Assembly: GCA_016800925.1 (NCBI GenBank) | Contig: JABCPU010000190.1 | Location: 61,352-125,351 of the forward strand | Source: Suillus spraguei | Taxonomy: Eukaryota > Basidiomycota > Agaricomycetes > Boletales > Suillaceae | Direction of reading: 5' to 3' | DNA length: 64,000 nucleotides | Part shown: positions 11,777 to 22,914 of the stretch, in pieces | Layout of the letters: the number at the start of each line of letters is the position of its first letter | Numbering within the stretch: position 1 is the stretch's first letter | Translations under genes and position numbers: made by a program | The notes under the pieces: model-generated | Told to the model about the DNA's origin: nothing | Seen by the model: the letters and a program-made list of their open reading frames with translations, nothing else | Database searches by the model: none

Positions 11777-12858
11777 AAATATGTTTGACGTTATCCACTT
11801 CGTTCTCTACATTGCATATTCATACCTCACCTCCAATGCTATCGACAACAACGCTAATTCACACTCCGCTATGTATCACTCACCTCGTCGCACGTTCGTT
11901 TCCTTTGCATGGCATTGTTTATTAATGATCATCGGTTTCTACTGCTTGTTGGGTCTGCTTCGTCGCGGCTTCAGAACTGAATGGCACTTGACGAATCTAT
12001 GAAGCAAATCTGGCGTTCTCTGGACTGAAACAACGATATCAGATGAGAATTCCAGACAGCACTTGTTGACCTTCCGATCATTATCATTCTGTTGCACTCC
12101 TACCACTACAATACTTCGAACGAAGTTGAGTCTCATGCAGGGCACTTCGAGAACCTGCTGTCACTCTTCAAGGATCAATACAATATCGTAATGGCGCTTG
12201 GACCCCTTAAACTCACCGATACGTTGAATTGATTTTGCTACATCACTATCAAGCCATATTACTCAGCACGTTCGGTAGCAAAATGATCTACGGTCTTCCC
12301 CAAGATCGTGCTCCTGAGCCTGGATAACGACTGGAAGGACGGGCAGTTAAATGTACGTGCAGCATCTGGGACTTTAATAAGCGGTCATTCACTGCGGAAA
12401 ACGAGATCCCAACATAATCTGGGCGCGTAACCCAACGCGGGACAGACATCAAGCTTACTCTGAATTATGTAAAACTCGAAATTCGAGAACTGCGAGCCCA
12501 CATAAACACGGGCTGGCAGAGGTTGAACGAAATGTTACTGACTCGGTCAATCGGGAGCAAGTGACAAGTGACACAAAGTAAGCGGTGCATTTCTCAATGA
12601 GCGGACGACTCGTGAGGCCTTGAGGGCGCCAGCGTATTTTCGTAATTTACCATGGTCAGTCTTTCATCAGATGTTGTGTTTTAAGAGAGTCCGAGGAACG
12701 AACGTGGAATATGCGGCAGTTGTCCTTTTTGGGACATCTCTTCTTTGCTTCGTACTACGACTTGAGAAATCTCCGTACTCGACAACTCGTAGTCTTAACA
12801 CTCGTTCTTTCGCTTTCTTATACAGTAACTTGTTAGAAAACAATTCATTTTCCCCGAA
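11777..12858. other. intergenic, no supported gene
   Basis: Downstream flank of SET1. The open frames at 11734-12002 run on from the last SET1 exon in other phases and carry no motif of their own. The rest has no frame above 90 codons and no repeat I could see. Confidence 0.4.
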
Positions 12859-13137
12859 ATGCCTCGTCTACCAAGCGACCTGATCCTGAGTGTCTGTCCT
12901 AATTACACGGATGAAGTTTTCGCCGACACAAGACTTCAACTTACCAATGAGAACATGACCGAGGCCCAAGCCATTACAGTCCTCAGGAATATATGGCAAG
13001 CACAGAACATTGCTGCCAAAGTTCAATGGCAAGCCCAAGTAGAAGAAGACAGAGAACGGCGAGAGAACATCGAGAGAGTCGATAACAGAGAGACAGGAAC
13101 AAGAATGTCTTGCATCACTGAAAACCAGGATCTATGA
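12859..13137 (+). pseudogene. fragment of a widespread basidiomycete hypothetical protein
   Basis: The frame begins MPRLPSDLIL and runs as a Gln/Ala/Glu-rich amphipathic helix (MTEAQAITVLRNIWQAQNIA, then WQAQVEEDRERRENIERVD). This arrangement, a short leader followed by a TxxxAxxxLxxxWxAQN helix and an Arg/Glu-rich coil, matches my recollection of a highly multiplied uncharacterised family in agaricomycetes that is often found near repeats. The frame stops after 92 codons. The expected downstream basic/proline block is not evident, so this is probably a truncated copy. Function is unknown. Confidence 0.4.
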
Positions 13138-13892
13138 TAAACCCTTAGATACCACTTTACCAAGTCAGAAAGGTGGGAATAATAGGTGTCTTCAACACAA
13201 TACCTGTTTTCAAGTCCCACAAACAAACGATCTTCTCGTCTGATGCTGTAACCATCCACCGGGAATGAGCTCCACTGGAGGTTGAAGGGTTTGGGCCTAC
13301 TGAGGTGGACGGTCTGGAGGGATTGTGGGTGTCTTGCTCTAAGTTGCATTATCCCGCTTTACTGCGTCAATCTGCCTCGTTTCCATAGATGCACAGGCAC
13401 GAGCCCTCTGTCACCGTAGCGGCAGCTCGTCTGTCTTGATATCCATATTTTTGCACCGCTCTCATGCATACCGGTCGCGATTTTTATTGTACGAGTGGAT
13501 CACCATCAATACCCGCTGACTCCCATGTTAATTGTTAGCACTGTGTCCTAAATAGGAGATCGAGCTATGAACACGCAGCAACACAATGCAGCAGCACAGC
13601 AGGGTGAATGGAATTGGACACTCGCGACGCGAAAAGAAGCGGAAATCGCTATGGTAATTAATAGAAGAGCACGAAAAGGAGAAAGAATGATGAACACACA
13701 ACCAAGCTGTCCGAACTGAAATAAGATTCTATGTTCGCTAATATGGTCTACGAAAGCTGTAAATTGCGGGTCCCCATGGCCCGAATTGGCGTTGTTGAGA
13801 CTCAAGATGCGAATGGATTCAACCACCCATACAAATCTGTATGCTGCTTTGCGTCAGAAAAACGATCCCTTGTATATTTTGGCAATTACACA
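13138..13892. other. intergenic, no supported gene
   Basis: Frames on both strands stay below 110 codons and have no recognisable motif. Nothing else was seen between the fragment at 12859-13137 and the 3' end of the aspartic peptidase at 13893. Confidence 0.4.
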
Positions 13893-15371
13893 TCAGTTGG
13901 TAGTGGCATGAGTGAACGAGGTCATGGCAAAACCGACCTTGCGGTTGTCGCGATCTAAAACAGTGTAAAAGCGCTGCATAAATGTCCAGCCAACAATAAA
14001 GTCAAGCCCCGCGCCAGTTGGCGTTCCCATGCTTTTAATGATGAGATATATGCTATTGTTCTCAGCACCAGGAATTATGGAGTTGAGAGAACGAGGCCAG
14101 ATTTGGGCATTAGGGGTGAGACTGAAGACTCCCTGTGCAAAACGGTGAACAAGGGGTGTGAGGGCTGACAAAATTGACATACGTTGCCAATATAGAACTT
14201 CAAGTCCCTCAGGGCCCTGTACTGGCGAGGCGTCATACGGAGAAGATCGGCTTGCTCATGGAAAGTAGCGCCGGTTGCAGCCTGGTACCTGCGATAGGCA
14301 TCTATCGAACGCTGATTAGACCATTATTACTCGCTGCACCCTAAAAACACACCGGAGGCAATGTAAATAAAGCAGCTGCCAGTATCGATGATACCAGCAG
14401 TGCGTAACAAGATGTTCTTGTTGCCGTAAGTGATTCTCTGATCGATACCCCAGTATTTCTTTGAGCGGCGGGTGTTGGTGATATCACTGAAACAACATAA
14501 TTACCAAGTCTGGATTGATCTAGGAGTTGAGGTAGCTTACGTGTATACAATGTTGCTAGTGCACTTGGTATAGTCAGGTTCACCAAAGGCGAGCCCTCCG
14601 GCATCAGTGTTTCGATCCCCAGTGAGGGGCCGGAAAAAGATACCAACAATGTTCTGACGAATGGCGCCTGCGGTAACCAGCCAGTCAGTAAAAGTTGGAT
14701 ACGTGGCAGACGGGTCATTGGTCAGAGTGTTGACTGTGATATCTGGAGGTGCGAGGCCAAGGATACCATCAAATCTGAAGTTGCTCACAGTAGAAGCAAC
14801 AGCGAGTTCGTAGTTGGGGATAGTGAGCCCATCACGGAGAGTGACGGTCTCGACGAAGAAAGTTCCTGTAGATAATTGTAGGTATTTCAACTTATGATAT
14901 TGTTGTATGTCATACCAGAGAAGGAGGCTACAGAAAACTGCCCACCACCATAGGATACCTTCACACCCCGTCCGGTGTTGACACCGGTTCCGTCGTATTG
15001 AGTGCCGCCGCCAATCCATGTGACCGCGCTACCGGTGTCGACAACCAAGTTGTCTTCAATGATACATTAGCAGCCGTGTGTTTTCTCAATGTTGGACTAA
15101 CAGGTTGTGGGGGGGTTGCCAACGTCAAGTGCTACGATGTGTCTACCCCGGGAGAATAGCATAGGAATGCTTTCAACACGTTTGCCATGCATATTGTGGT
15201 CCTGAAGGCCGCTACACGAGCTTTATCGTGTTGCACGAGGTCAATAGTACCATTGGAGAAGTCCAGTCTCCTGGTAAGGGGGAGGATGGTGGGGGAATTG
15301 CGAACTTCAACGGGCGATCCAGTGATTGACAAAGCCAGGAGAAGTGTCAAGAAGGATACAGTGAGGAACAT
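13893..15371 (-). CDS. secreted A1-family aspartic peptidase, polyporopepsin-like
   Basis: Pepsin-fold endopeptidase expected to be secreted. The ATG at 15371 begins a clear signal peptide (MFLTVSFLTLLLALSITGSP), followed by a propeptide (ILPLTRRLDFSNGT, DLVQHDKARV). Exons read as 15371-15102, 15053-14916, 14865-14541, 14486-14353, 14301-14183 and 14132-13893, all with GT..AG introns. The first catalytic aspartate is in VVDTGSAVTW (codons at 15031-15039) and the second in GIIDTGSCF (14378-14386). FDGILGLAP, TPNAQIWP and GLDFIVGWTFMQRFYTVLDR match the polyporopepsin layout in agaricomycetes. One frame slip is needed in the propeptide near 15200-15220, after which RGRHIVALDVGNPPTT leads into the active-site strand. 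The second lobe is intact. A role in extracellular protein digestion is inferred from the family. Confidence 0.88.
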
Positions 15372-15834
15372 GGCTTATTGGACGTAATGTCATACTCAGT
15401 AGCCCATTATATACTTTAAGTTATGTGCCAGCGAACGCGATAACCGTGGTACGTACTATATTGAAACGTCCCCCTCGAAAAGGTAATGATGAGGTAGCTC
15501 CGATCCGAGTCACAGCATGAGTGCAAGGATTCGACCTTGTGGTAAGAGACGGTTGGCTTTTGATCCTGGCAGGTGGCAGGAATTTCAATACAATTCGCCT
15601 AGTTACTAATGGTTCAAACATTCATCGACTTAACTCACGTTCATTTCCATAGAGATGCCACCCATCATGGATACATTACCCAGGTTAGTGTAGCAAGCGT
15701 TGCTGAGCGTTGAGGAGAGCGGTTGCAATGTGACTGGGAGTCACGAGTCCTTGGAAGAAGCAAATGACATTAAAAATCTTCGCCCATCACTGACGTAGTG
15801 TTGATGATGCGTCCTTGTTTCAGATTATGCAGCC
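15372..15834. other. 5' flank of the aspartic peptidase, nothing else recognised
   Basis: Probably includes the promoter of the peptidase gene (minus strand). A TATA-like stretch (ttatatac, about 15408-15415) lies 40 bp upstream of its ATG. No other gene is supported. Confidence 0.4.
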
Positions 15835-16120
15835 CGCTGGAATGTTCTGGTATCAGGAATCACTGCGGACACGAGAATTTGATTCATGACAATCGGAGGT
15901 GGCGAAGTGACAGTAGCACTGCCACAGACTAAGACTTGATGTTCCGGCCCGGCTTGGCCTGAAAGCCGCGGCTTTGAAGAACTGCAGGTCAGGCCAAAAC
16001 TGTCAATGATGGGTAGTGGCAGTAGCAAGAATGTGAATTGGGTTGTGGTAACCGAGGGCAATAAAAAGGTACCTGTCTCACTGTCAGAGGTCCAACCATT
16101 ATCCTCAGGAAAAGTAAATA
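15835..16120 (-). CDS. possible terminal exon, unknown
   Basis: The minus-strand frame just beyond the poly-A tract reads FTFPEDNGWTSDSETGTF, then VTTTQFTF, and stops after DTRTFQRAA. Composition is protein-like (Thr/Ser/Pro mixture, few stops) and could be the 3' exon of a host gene whose 5' part was separated by the repeat insertion at 16129. No domain is recognised, and the continuous frame through the T-run (polyphenylalanine) is certainly not a real protein. Confidence 0.25.
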
Positions 16121-16121
16121 T

Positions 16122-16244
<123 letters not shown>

Positions 16245-16437
16245 CCACAACAAAGCTTGATGGCTGAGGTAGGCGTTGAGCTTACCAACAAGTGAGAGCA
16301 GTGAGTGGGAGAGTGAGAGCAGCAAGTGAGAAGCTGCAAACAGTGGGCAATGGCTTTGATCAGCATGGATTGAACTTGAGGGAAGATCAACACACTCACA
16401 AGCTGTGAACAGTTGGCAAGGACTGCAATCAAAACAA

Positions 16438-16745
16438 ACTATCAATGAGTGAATATCAAGGTGTGGTTTGATAGAAAAACCTTGTCATTGGCAGGTTTCA
16501 ATCCCACCCAGTCCAAGAGAAGCAGATTTTAATCCTGCTGTAGCAACCACCAGGCTAGACTAGTTATGGTGAATTGAATTTCTAAGGAAACTATTGATGA
16601 GTGGAAATCAAGGTGTGTTTCAATAGAAAAAAACCTCAGCATCAGCAGGTTTCAATCTTGCACACTCAAAGAGAAACAGATTTTGATTCTGTTGTAGCAA
16701 CCATCTGACTAAGACCAGTTACAGTGAGCTTTGAATGAATGCCAA
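16438..16745 (+). repeat. two diverged tandem units of about 150 bp
   Basis: Units starting near 16438 and 16588 share the order aactat..atgag, atcaaggtgtg, gcaggtttcaatc, agattttgattctg and gtagcaacca with scattered differences. A third unit resumes at about 18934-19031 (gcaggtttcaaacatgcata, gttgtggtaacc) on the other side of the hAT-like element, which therefore landed inside the array. No coding content was seen. Confidence 0.7.
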
Positions 16746-16950
16746 TAGTGCTGCTGTGGTCCGGTTCAGAGGGTCTTCAACAAGAACCGAGAACTGGACC
16801 ATTGAGAACTGTTCTCAAAGGTCCAGTTTGGTTTTTTTTTGTGGTCTGAACTTGAACTGAACGAAAAATTTTCTATAGGGACTGCAAAAAAAAAAGATGA
16901 AATACTAGTCTACACATTGAGTAACTAGTCTAATAATATTTGTGCATACC

Positions 16951-18099
16951 TGTTACAAGAACACCTTCTTGCGCCCCTACTATCATTTTTTCCTCCTATG
17001 ATCGCCATCTACTCTTGTCCTGACGAGGCCTCCATCCTCATCCTCCGCTACATCAGGAAATTCAACATTCCTTGACGTGCTTAATCAGCTTAACTCACTT
17101 ATCTCAAAACTTGTTTGCTCTCTCCACATCATTCACCTGCATATCTATATTTTTGAGTGCGAAATATAAAAAAATGTATATTAATATATCTCAACATTTT
17201 TTTCTGAATTCACTCACATTGAAATTTTGGACAAGTAGATTCAATTTCACCAAGGCAGTTAAGTGTAAATAAGTCTGCATAAGGGCACGTCAAGGAATGT
17301 GTGAATTCCTGATGTACTCATCTGGCTTGCCATCGTCACTCCCTACCTCGCCTATGCTTGCCTCCTCCATGGTTGCTAACCGCGCACTCTTCTGGTACTA
17401 TTTGCGCTTGTGCACACTCTTTGCACTCCTCGCGCCTCTCGCGCCTCAGATGCCTCTGTCGTGTTTGACGCCTTCCTCTGCGCTTCAACACGCGCTACCC
17501 CCTGGTTCACACAAACAACTCTTTGGCTCAAGGACTACGTCTGCTATCATATTTCCTTTTATCTTTTCCTTTGCATTTACCTATGACTTGTGCATCGCCT
17601 CATTGGCTCATACCTTTTATACCTTCAGCTCCACACCTATGACTCCTTTCGCACATGCATGCATTCATTTGTTCATATGCCTCTGACTCATCTATGAGCA
17701 TGCATCTTCCTATTGGCTATCTGACTTCATACTTAATCTAGTGATACTTACGTATTTGCGCTCCGCTTCAATCTCACGTATAAATACGTGCAGATAGCCT
17801 TTGTACTTCTTTAACTTGAATCTACTTGATCTTCGACCCTGAACTTCCTTTCAATAAGCTTCGATAAGCTTATTGTCTATACTTCGACTTCTTAGAAGCT
17901 CATCGCTTCTAAGTCTATTTGTCATCGTAGAACCTGTCGCTGAGACATGGTTGTGAGACAGCACATCGCGCCCACCTCCAACCTGATGCAACTAGCACAC
18001 TCCACGCTAGGCAACCGATATGCACGGGCCGCTGCTCTTTATAGAGCACCCATCGCAGACACCACTCAGATTCCTGAGTGCCTGGCTAGGTTGCTAACA
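16951..18099 (+). mobile_element. solo LTR, family B, nested in the hAT-like element
   Basis: Begins TGTTACAAGAACACC and ends GGTTGCTAACA (TG...CA), with a perfect 5-bp duplication ATACC at 16946-16950 and 18100-18104. A second copy lies at 62564-63440. A TATA-like box (cgtataaatacgtg, about 17777) gives a plus sense. Excluding the MITE inserted at 17051-17314, it is about 883 bp. No internal retrotransposon genes adjoin it, so it is a solo LTR left by recombination. Confidence 0.9.
17051..17314. mobile_element. mariner-like MITE (TA target) inside LTR-B
   Basis: A 264-bp insertion absent from the other LTR-B copy. Its ends are inverted: CATCAGGAAATTCAACATTC at the left, and at the right GAATGTGTGAATTCCTGATG, whose complement is CATCAGGAATTCACACATTC. 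It is flanked by TA at 17049-17050 and 17315-17316, where the uninterrupted LTR has a single TA. TA duplication plus about 28-bp inverted ends fit a Tc1/mariner-type MITE. It has no coding capacity. Confidence 0.85.
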
Positions 18100-18933
18100 A
18101 TACCCCTCTGCCTCTGTAGCTGCCAAAAGATGTCCATTATGGTAAGTGGCCTTCATTAACTGTAGTGCAGAGAAGGTGGATGATGCAAGTGCATTGTGGT
18201 GCAAGGTTGATGTATTCCCCCATTAGAGAAAGCACATTCAGAGGGAACTGCACTACCTTGAATTGGTAGATAATTGCGGGCAATACAAGTGAGTGTCAGA
18301 TACTGTAGCAAGTGTAGCTAATGAATAATGTCAGTTGAGAATGTATGAATAAAAAAACAACTTACCCCCCACCATGCCACGGCACATTGTTGTCAGGATC
18401 ATTGTGGAACATGATTTTGGAAGTGTCCTTGAGGGTGCCATCAGCATTGAGAGTGCAGGAGTCTGACATTTTCAGAGAGATAACTCACAGTTTTGTTGTC
18501 ATGACCTTGTTTTGTACACAGGGCAGGGAGAAGACATCTGTGCACCACAGAATACTGGTCTCCTAGGAGATCAGTCACAGCAAGAAGCCTATGGAGGATC
18601 ATAGCTGCCTAGGAAGATGTAGTTAAACATATGTCAGTTGAATTAGTTAGTACTCACATTGAAAAAGGCTAAAGGCAGCCTGATAATACAAATCCTGGCT
18701 GAAGTTGAAGGTAGTGCAAATCCCAAAGATCAATCAATCAGACAATGACAACATTGATGCAAATGATGGTGAAGTCAACAGTTCGGAACAATTCAGGTTT
18801 CCCAAACCAGAACAGAACCATTTGGGATGACCAAGAACTGAGAAATGATCTCCGGTCTGGTTTTGGCTGGTGAGAGAACCAGACCAAAAGTCTGGTTTGA
18901 ACCATGGTTCTGGACCAGACTGCAGCAGCACTA

Positions 18934-19031
18934 AATGCCAATGTGTGTTCCAAGAGAAAAAAACAGTAGTTCAGCAGGTTTCAAACATGCATAGTCCAAA
19001 ACAAACAGATTTCAATTATGTTGTGGTAACC
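18934..19031 (+). repeat. third unit of the 150-bp tandem array
   Basis: Continues the array at 16438-16745 after the hAT-like insertion: tcagcaggtttcaaacatgc, caaacagatttcaattatg and gttgtggtaacca align with the same blocks in units 1 and 2. Confidence 0.6.
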
Positions 19032-19314
19032 ACACTGGCCGGGCCAAAGTCTTTAACTCTTCCACTTAATGAATCACAAGACTTTCTAAGTTGAAAATTT
19101 ATGGAGCCTCCAAAAAAGATGGACAATAAAGTTTGAGTCCAGACATGTATGAGACAATAAAATTGCCCCAACAAGGGACAAAAACTGAGATAATAATGGG
19201 ATTCAAAGTAAAAATATAAGGTTCTGAAACGTTGTCAAATTCTTTCAGAACTCTACGGAACGTCGGCAGACTACGAGCGGAGTCTGAATTCGAACTTTGG
19301 TCCATGCGTACACC

Positions 19315-21149
19315 ATGCCTCCTGTACGCCCTCGAGTACGACGTTCAGAGCGACTTCAGACACTAACTCAAACACTCACTAGTCCACCAATAGCTATCCA
19401 AATGCAACCTGTCCGTGGTACTAGGGGAAGGGGTGCGATTTCTCATGGTACAAGGGGACGTGGGGTGGCTCCTACCTCAGCCAGCGCTGCCACATCTCAC
19501 AGTGATACTCCTACCAGTGGTATCAGCAAGATCCGGTGGGAGACACCAAACTGCAATCGAACATCTGCGCTTGTGACGTACCTCAGAACCCATCCTGCCG
19601 ACCGTCGGATATTATTTTATGAAGGAAGGAAATCTCACCATGATGACGGCCCTCCTTCTGGGAGTGACAAGGGCAAAATACATGCAGTAATCGCCAAACA
19701 GATATTTGAGAAGGACGAGATGTATCAGTTGATGTATGCTGAGGATCAGATGAAGTTCACGCAGGCTGTAGGCAACCGTCTCACTTAGTATGTTTTTCAT
19801 CTACTTCCTCCCCCACTTCCTCCCCCCTTTTATGTATATACTAAGTGCTACATTCAGTCTCAAGGGGAAGTATAAGACTCATCGTGCACGCTTCAAGCAG
19901 ACGGGTGCTGGAGTCAATCCGGATGAACCTGGTGCCGCAGTGAATCTACTAGGTACGTTTTTTTAAAATAATAATTGAGTGAAACTAAATTAGTTGTAGT
20001 GCAAGTTTTAAATGATTTCCCGTGGTATGAAGATCTCGATGAAATCTGGAGAGATAACCCTGCGTATGCTGCTAAAACCTTCTCGTCTGCTCCTGGTACG
20101 GATCGCGCAGGGGGCCTTAAAGCCCTGACGCAACAAAAGAGCAAAGGAAAAGGAAAAGCATCCCCCCCTCCTGCTCCTGATCACACTGAAGATTCAATGA
20201 TCGTGGTTGACGATGCTCCCAACACTCGTGATGATGCCCTTAACCCTCTTGAAGACCATCCTCCCGCTAACCCTCTCGAAGACCGTCCTCCTGCTTACCC
20301 TCTTGAAGACCGTCCTCCTGCTAACCCTCTCGAAGACTGTCCTCCTGCTAACCCTCTCGAAGACCGTCCTCCTGCTAACCCCCTCGAAGACCGTCCTCCT
20401 GCTAACCCCCTCGAAGGCCATCCTCTCACCAACCCTTTGTGCAATGTTGACCTACCCTATGATACCACGGACCCTGTCATTGACGACTTCGCCATGGGTG
20501 ACGAGCTCGATTACGACGAAAATGAGGATGTAGAGCATGAAGAAGCACCCCGGTCCCTCTCTAACAAACGCCCACTGTCTTCCCCTCACCACCTCCTACA
20601 CACACCCGCAACCACTCATCTTATGGAACGTTCAAAAGCCATGTCAGTCGTGTGATGGGCCATGGACCCATACGCTCACCAAAATCGCCATCATCCATTG
20701 CATCATTGTCCATGAAGGCAGTGACACGCTCTACATCCTCAGGATTTTCATCGCCGTCTTCCTCCTCACGCCAACTGAGCACCACGCTCAAAGATAGCAC
20801 TGCAAAAAAATCTCTCGGGAAGAATATTGGGTCGGAGGTTGGGAGTGTCCGTGGGCAAGTTGAGGTGCTAACTAACAACATGTCATATATCTATACTGCA
20901 AAGGCGGCAGCATCAGAGTACAAGATTGCCAAGGTCAACGCTCTCCGTCAGGAACGTGACCTTGACTTCCAACGTGAGAAAGCTGACCTTGAACGCAATG
21001 AGGCCATCGTCATACATCAGCGCTGTCAAGAGTCCAAGATTCTTGAGCTTCAAGTTCTCGAAGCTCAAGCTAAGGTTCACGCTGAGCGAAAAGCCACTCT
21101 TCAGCTCGAAATCGAGCTTATCAAATTGAAGGGAGGTGCAGCTGATTAG
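19315..21149 (+). CDS. Harbinger ORF1, Myb/SANT-like DNA-binding partner
   Basis: PIF/Harbinger elements encode a second protein that binds DNA and assists the transposase. From the ATG at 19315 (MPPVRPRVRRSERLQ) an Arg/Gly-rich leader is followed by a compact trihelix-like part (NRTSALVTYLRTHPADRRIL, KIHAVIAKQIFEKDEMYQ, QAVGNRLT). Introns at about 19788-19857 and 19953-19992 join LKGKYKTHRARFKQTGAGV and VLNDFPWYEDLDEIWRDNP. Then come a 9-residue repeat tract (20233-20430), an acidic patch, and a C-terminal coiled coil (YKIAKVNALRQERDLDFQRE) ending at 21149. A one-base frame slip near 20650 separates the middle from the coiled coil. The arrangement matches fungal Harbinger ORF1 proteins. Confidence 0.75.
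20233..20430 (+). repeat. 27-bp coding minisatellite (NPLEDRPPA units)
   Basis: Seven in-frame units encoding NPLEDRPPA or close variants (NPLEDHPPA, YPLEDRPPA, NPLEDCPPA, NPLEGHPLT) lie head to tail within Harbinger ORF1. Unit sequences differ at only a few bases, so expansion was recent. Confidence 0.9.
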
Positions 21150-21356
21150 GGTAGGCTTCGTCATCGTCGTCATCGTCATTTGCTTCTGTTACACTAGTGG
21201 TTTGTCATTCTCTCGCATCTGGCATCTTGTGTCTTGCGCCTCATGTCTTGCATATTATTCTCCATACATATGTTTACATGCTTTCTGAACCCATATATGT
21301 TGTTACATGCTTACTCCTACATATGTTTTCTATGTACTACCAATATATTTGTTTTG

Positions 21357-22914
21357 TCAGTTCAACAAATACTCCATCAACTTTGCACGAACTTGGTGGC
21401 CAGGAGTACCTTGATATGAGGTGTCTCCAGCACCCACCTCATCTACATCATGGTCTGTGTCCACTGCAGGCATATAGGCCTGGAGAGCTGACTCTTCAGT
21501 GGTGCTCTTGATCCCACGATGCTCTTCAAACCGAATCACCATGTTGTGAAGGATGAGGCAGCACTGGACCCAGTAAGAAATATATGCAAGGTGTTTGTCA
21601 TGCTGCAGTGGGTGTCGAAGTTCTCGAAGAGACTGAAAGCGATTTTTAAGAGCAGCAAATGCATGCTCTACCCGGACACGAACCTGAATCACCAAAAATA
21701 AATGGACACAAGAAAAAATCAAATAACACACATACTCTGGAAAGGGCAGTGTTGAATGCCTTCTGGTCACTGGTTAAAGCCCCATTGACAGGCTTCTTGA
21801 AAGGGGGGATGCACCATGGTTCTAATGGATAGGCACTATCTGCCCAGATCCAGTGGTCATCTCCAAGAAGTGTTGCATGATGATGGTAAATATGAGTAGA
21901 TCGGAATGCATATGCATCATGTGCACTTCCAGTGTGACCAATAGCATAATCTGCTATAGCAAGATTGTGGATCATAATAACTGCCTAAAAGAATTTGAAT
22001 TAGAGAAAGACCTATAAATAAAATAAAATGAAATACCTGGCAGTTGAGGGAGTACTGAGACTTCCTACTATAAAAAGTCTCACCATAGAGACCTGGCTTA
22101 TCACAAAGAGCTATCAATGATCCATCAGCAGCTAGGATACCATTCCGCCACTCTGGGCAAGTACGGTCCTGAACATACTTCCGGGAATGACCAGCATCAT
22201 TTGAGTCAAGATCAGGGAAGAATATGAATTTGTCATGCTTGCCAAGCAGGGCAATCATGACACGATTAGTGCAGTTTGTGACTGACCCAACACTAACACC
22301 TGCCCACTGGCAGACATCCTCATTTGAGATTGAATTGCCATAGTGGCCAGCACGGTTAAGAAATATTGCAAGTTGGATGGCAACAGGAAGTTGGGGATTG
22401 TTGGATTGATTGTGGAAAATGGGATCATCAATGATCTCATTGAGGATATCATCAAATATTTCTGGAGAAACACGTAGTTTCTTCTGGAATAGGTGGGGCG
22501 ATGCATAGTGAAGTGATCAAGTAGTTGGATCTGTGGGGCTCGCATAGGGGGCTCATCTGGTCGGTTAAGGACACTAGCAACCTCTATCTCATCCCGAAGA
22601 GCAGTGAGTGAGCCAAGAAGTTGAGCAAATTGCTCATGGATCACAAATGAGCCAACACTTGAGGTCCTGGAATGTCCTGAAGCATTGGACATGGACATAG
22701 GGGACATAGGGGACATGGGGGACATGGGGGACATAGGGGACATAGGGGACATAGGAGATATAAGGGATAAAGGGGATGGGGTCCTAATATCAGACATAGC
22801 TGAGTCTGAACTATCATCATCTTGTGTGGCATGTTCAACCCATGCCATAGCCACATCTAAGCTAGCAGAATCTATCTGTTTGAGCAGTTCTTGACGTTGT
22901 GACTGGCGAGGCAT
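21357..22914 (-). CDS. PIF/Harbinger DDE transposase (HARBI1-like)
   Basis: Catalyses cut-and-paste movement of the element. The ATG at 22914 (MPRQSQRQELLKQ) is followed by a low-complexity MSP repeat (about 22684-22760). Then come VSPEIFDDILNEIIDDP, PQLPVAIQLAIFLNRAGHYG, WAGVSVGSVTNCT and TCPEWRNGILAADGSLIAL with the first catalytic Asp. After an intron (about 21984-22037) come DYAIGHTGSAHDAYAFRST and WIWADSAYPLEPW with the second Asp, and after a second intron (about 21686-21735) VRVEHAFAALKNRFQSL with the Glu. It stops after MEYLLN. One base is missing at a run of four G (22495-22498, plus strand), which breaks the frame before the helix-turn-helix region. All three acidic residues are present, so the copy could be recently active if the slip is an error. 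Confidence 0.85.

Larger units (their letters stand above)
16746..18933. mobile_element. hAT-like non-autonomous DNA transposon with 8-bp target duplication
   Basis: The element begins TAGTGCTGCTGTGGTCCGG and ends with the inverted counterpart (GGTCCAGACTGCAGCAGCACTA reads in reverse as TAGTGCTGCTGCAGTCTGG). It is bounded by the perfect 8-bp repeat AATGCCAA (16738-16745 and 18934-18941). An 8-bp duplication with such ends fits the hAT superfamily. Subterminal GGTCC/GGTTC motifs recur near both ends. No transposase frame is present, so it is non-autonomous; excluding the LTR nested at 16951-18099, the element is about 1.0 kb. Confidence 0.85.

Noticed and set aside
15505..15545. tRNA T-arm-like words (gcaaggattcgaccttg)
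   Set aside because: The loop and stem do not fit a canonical T-arm, and no acceptor, D or anticodon arm could be placed around it.
22685..22894. Plus-strand frame of repeated GDI/GDM
   Set aside because: Antisense of the MSP repeat in the Harbinger transposase.
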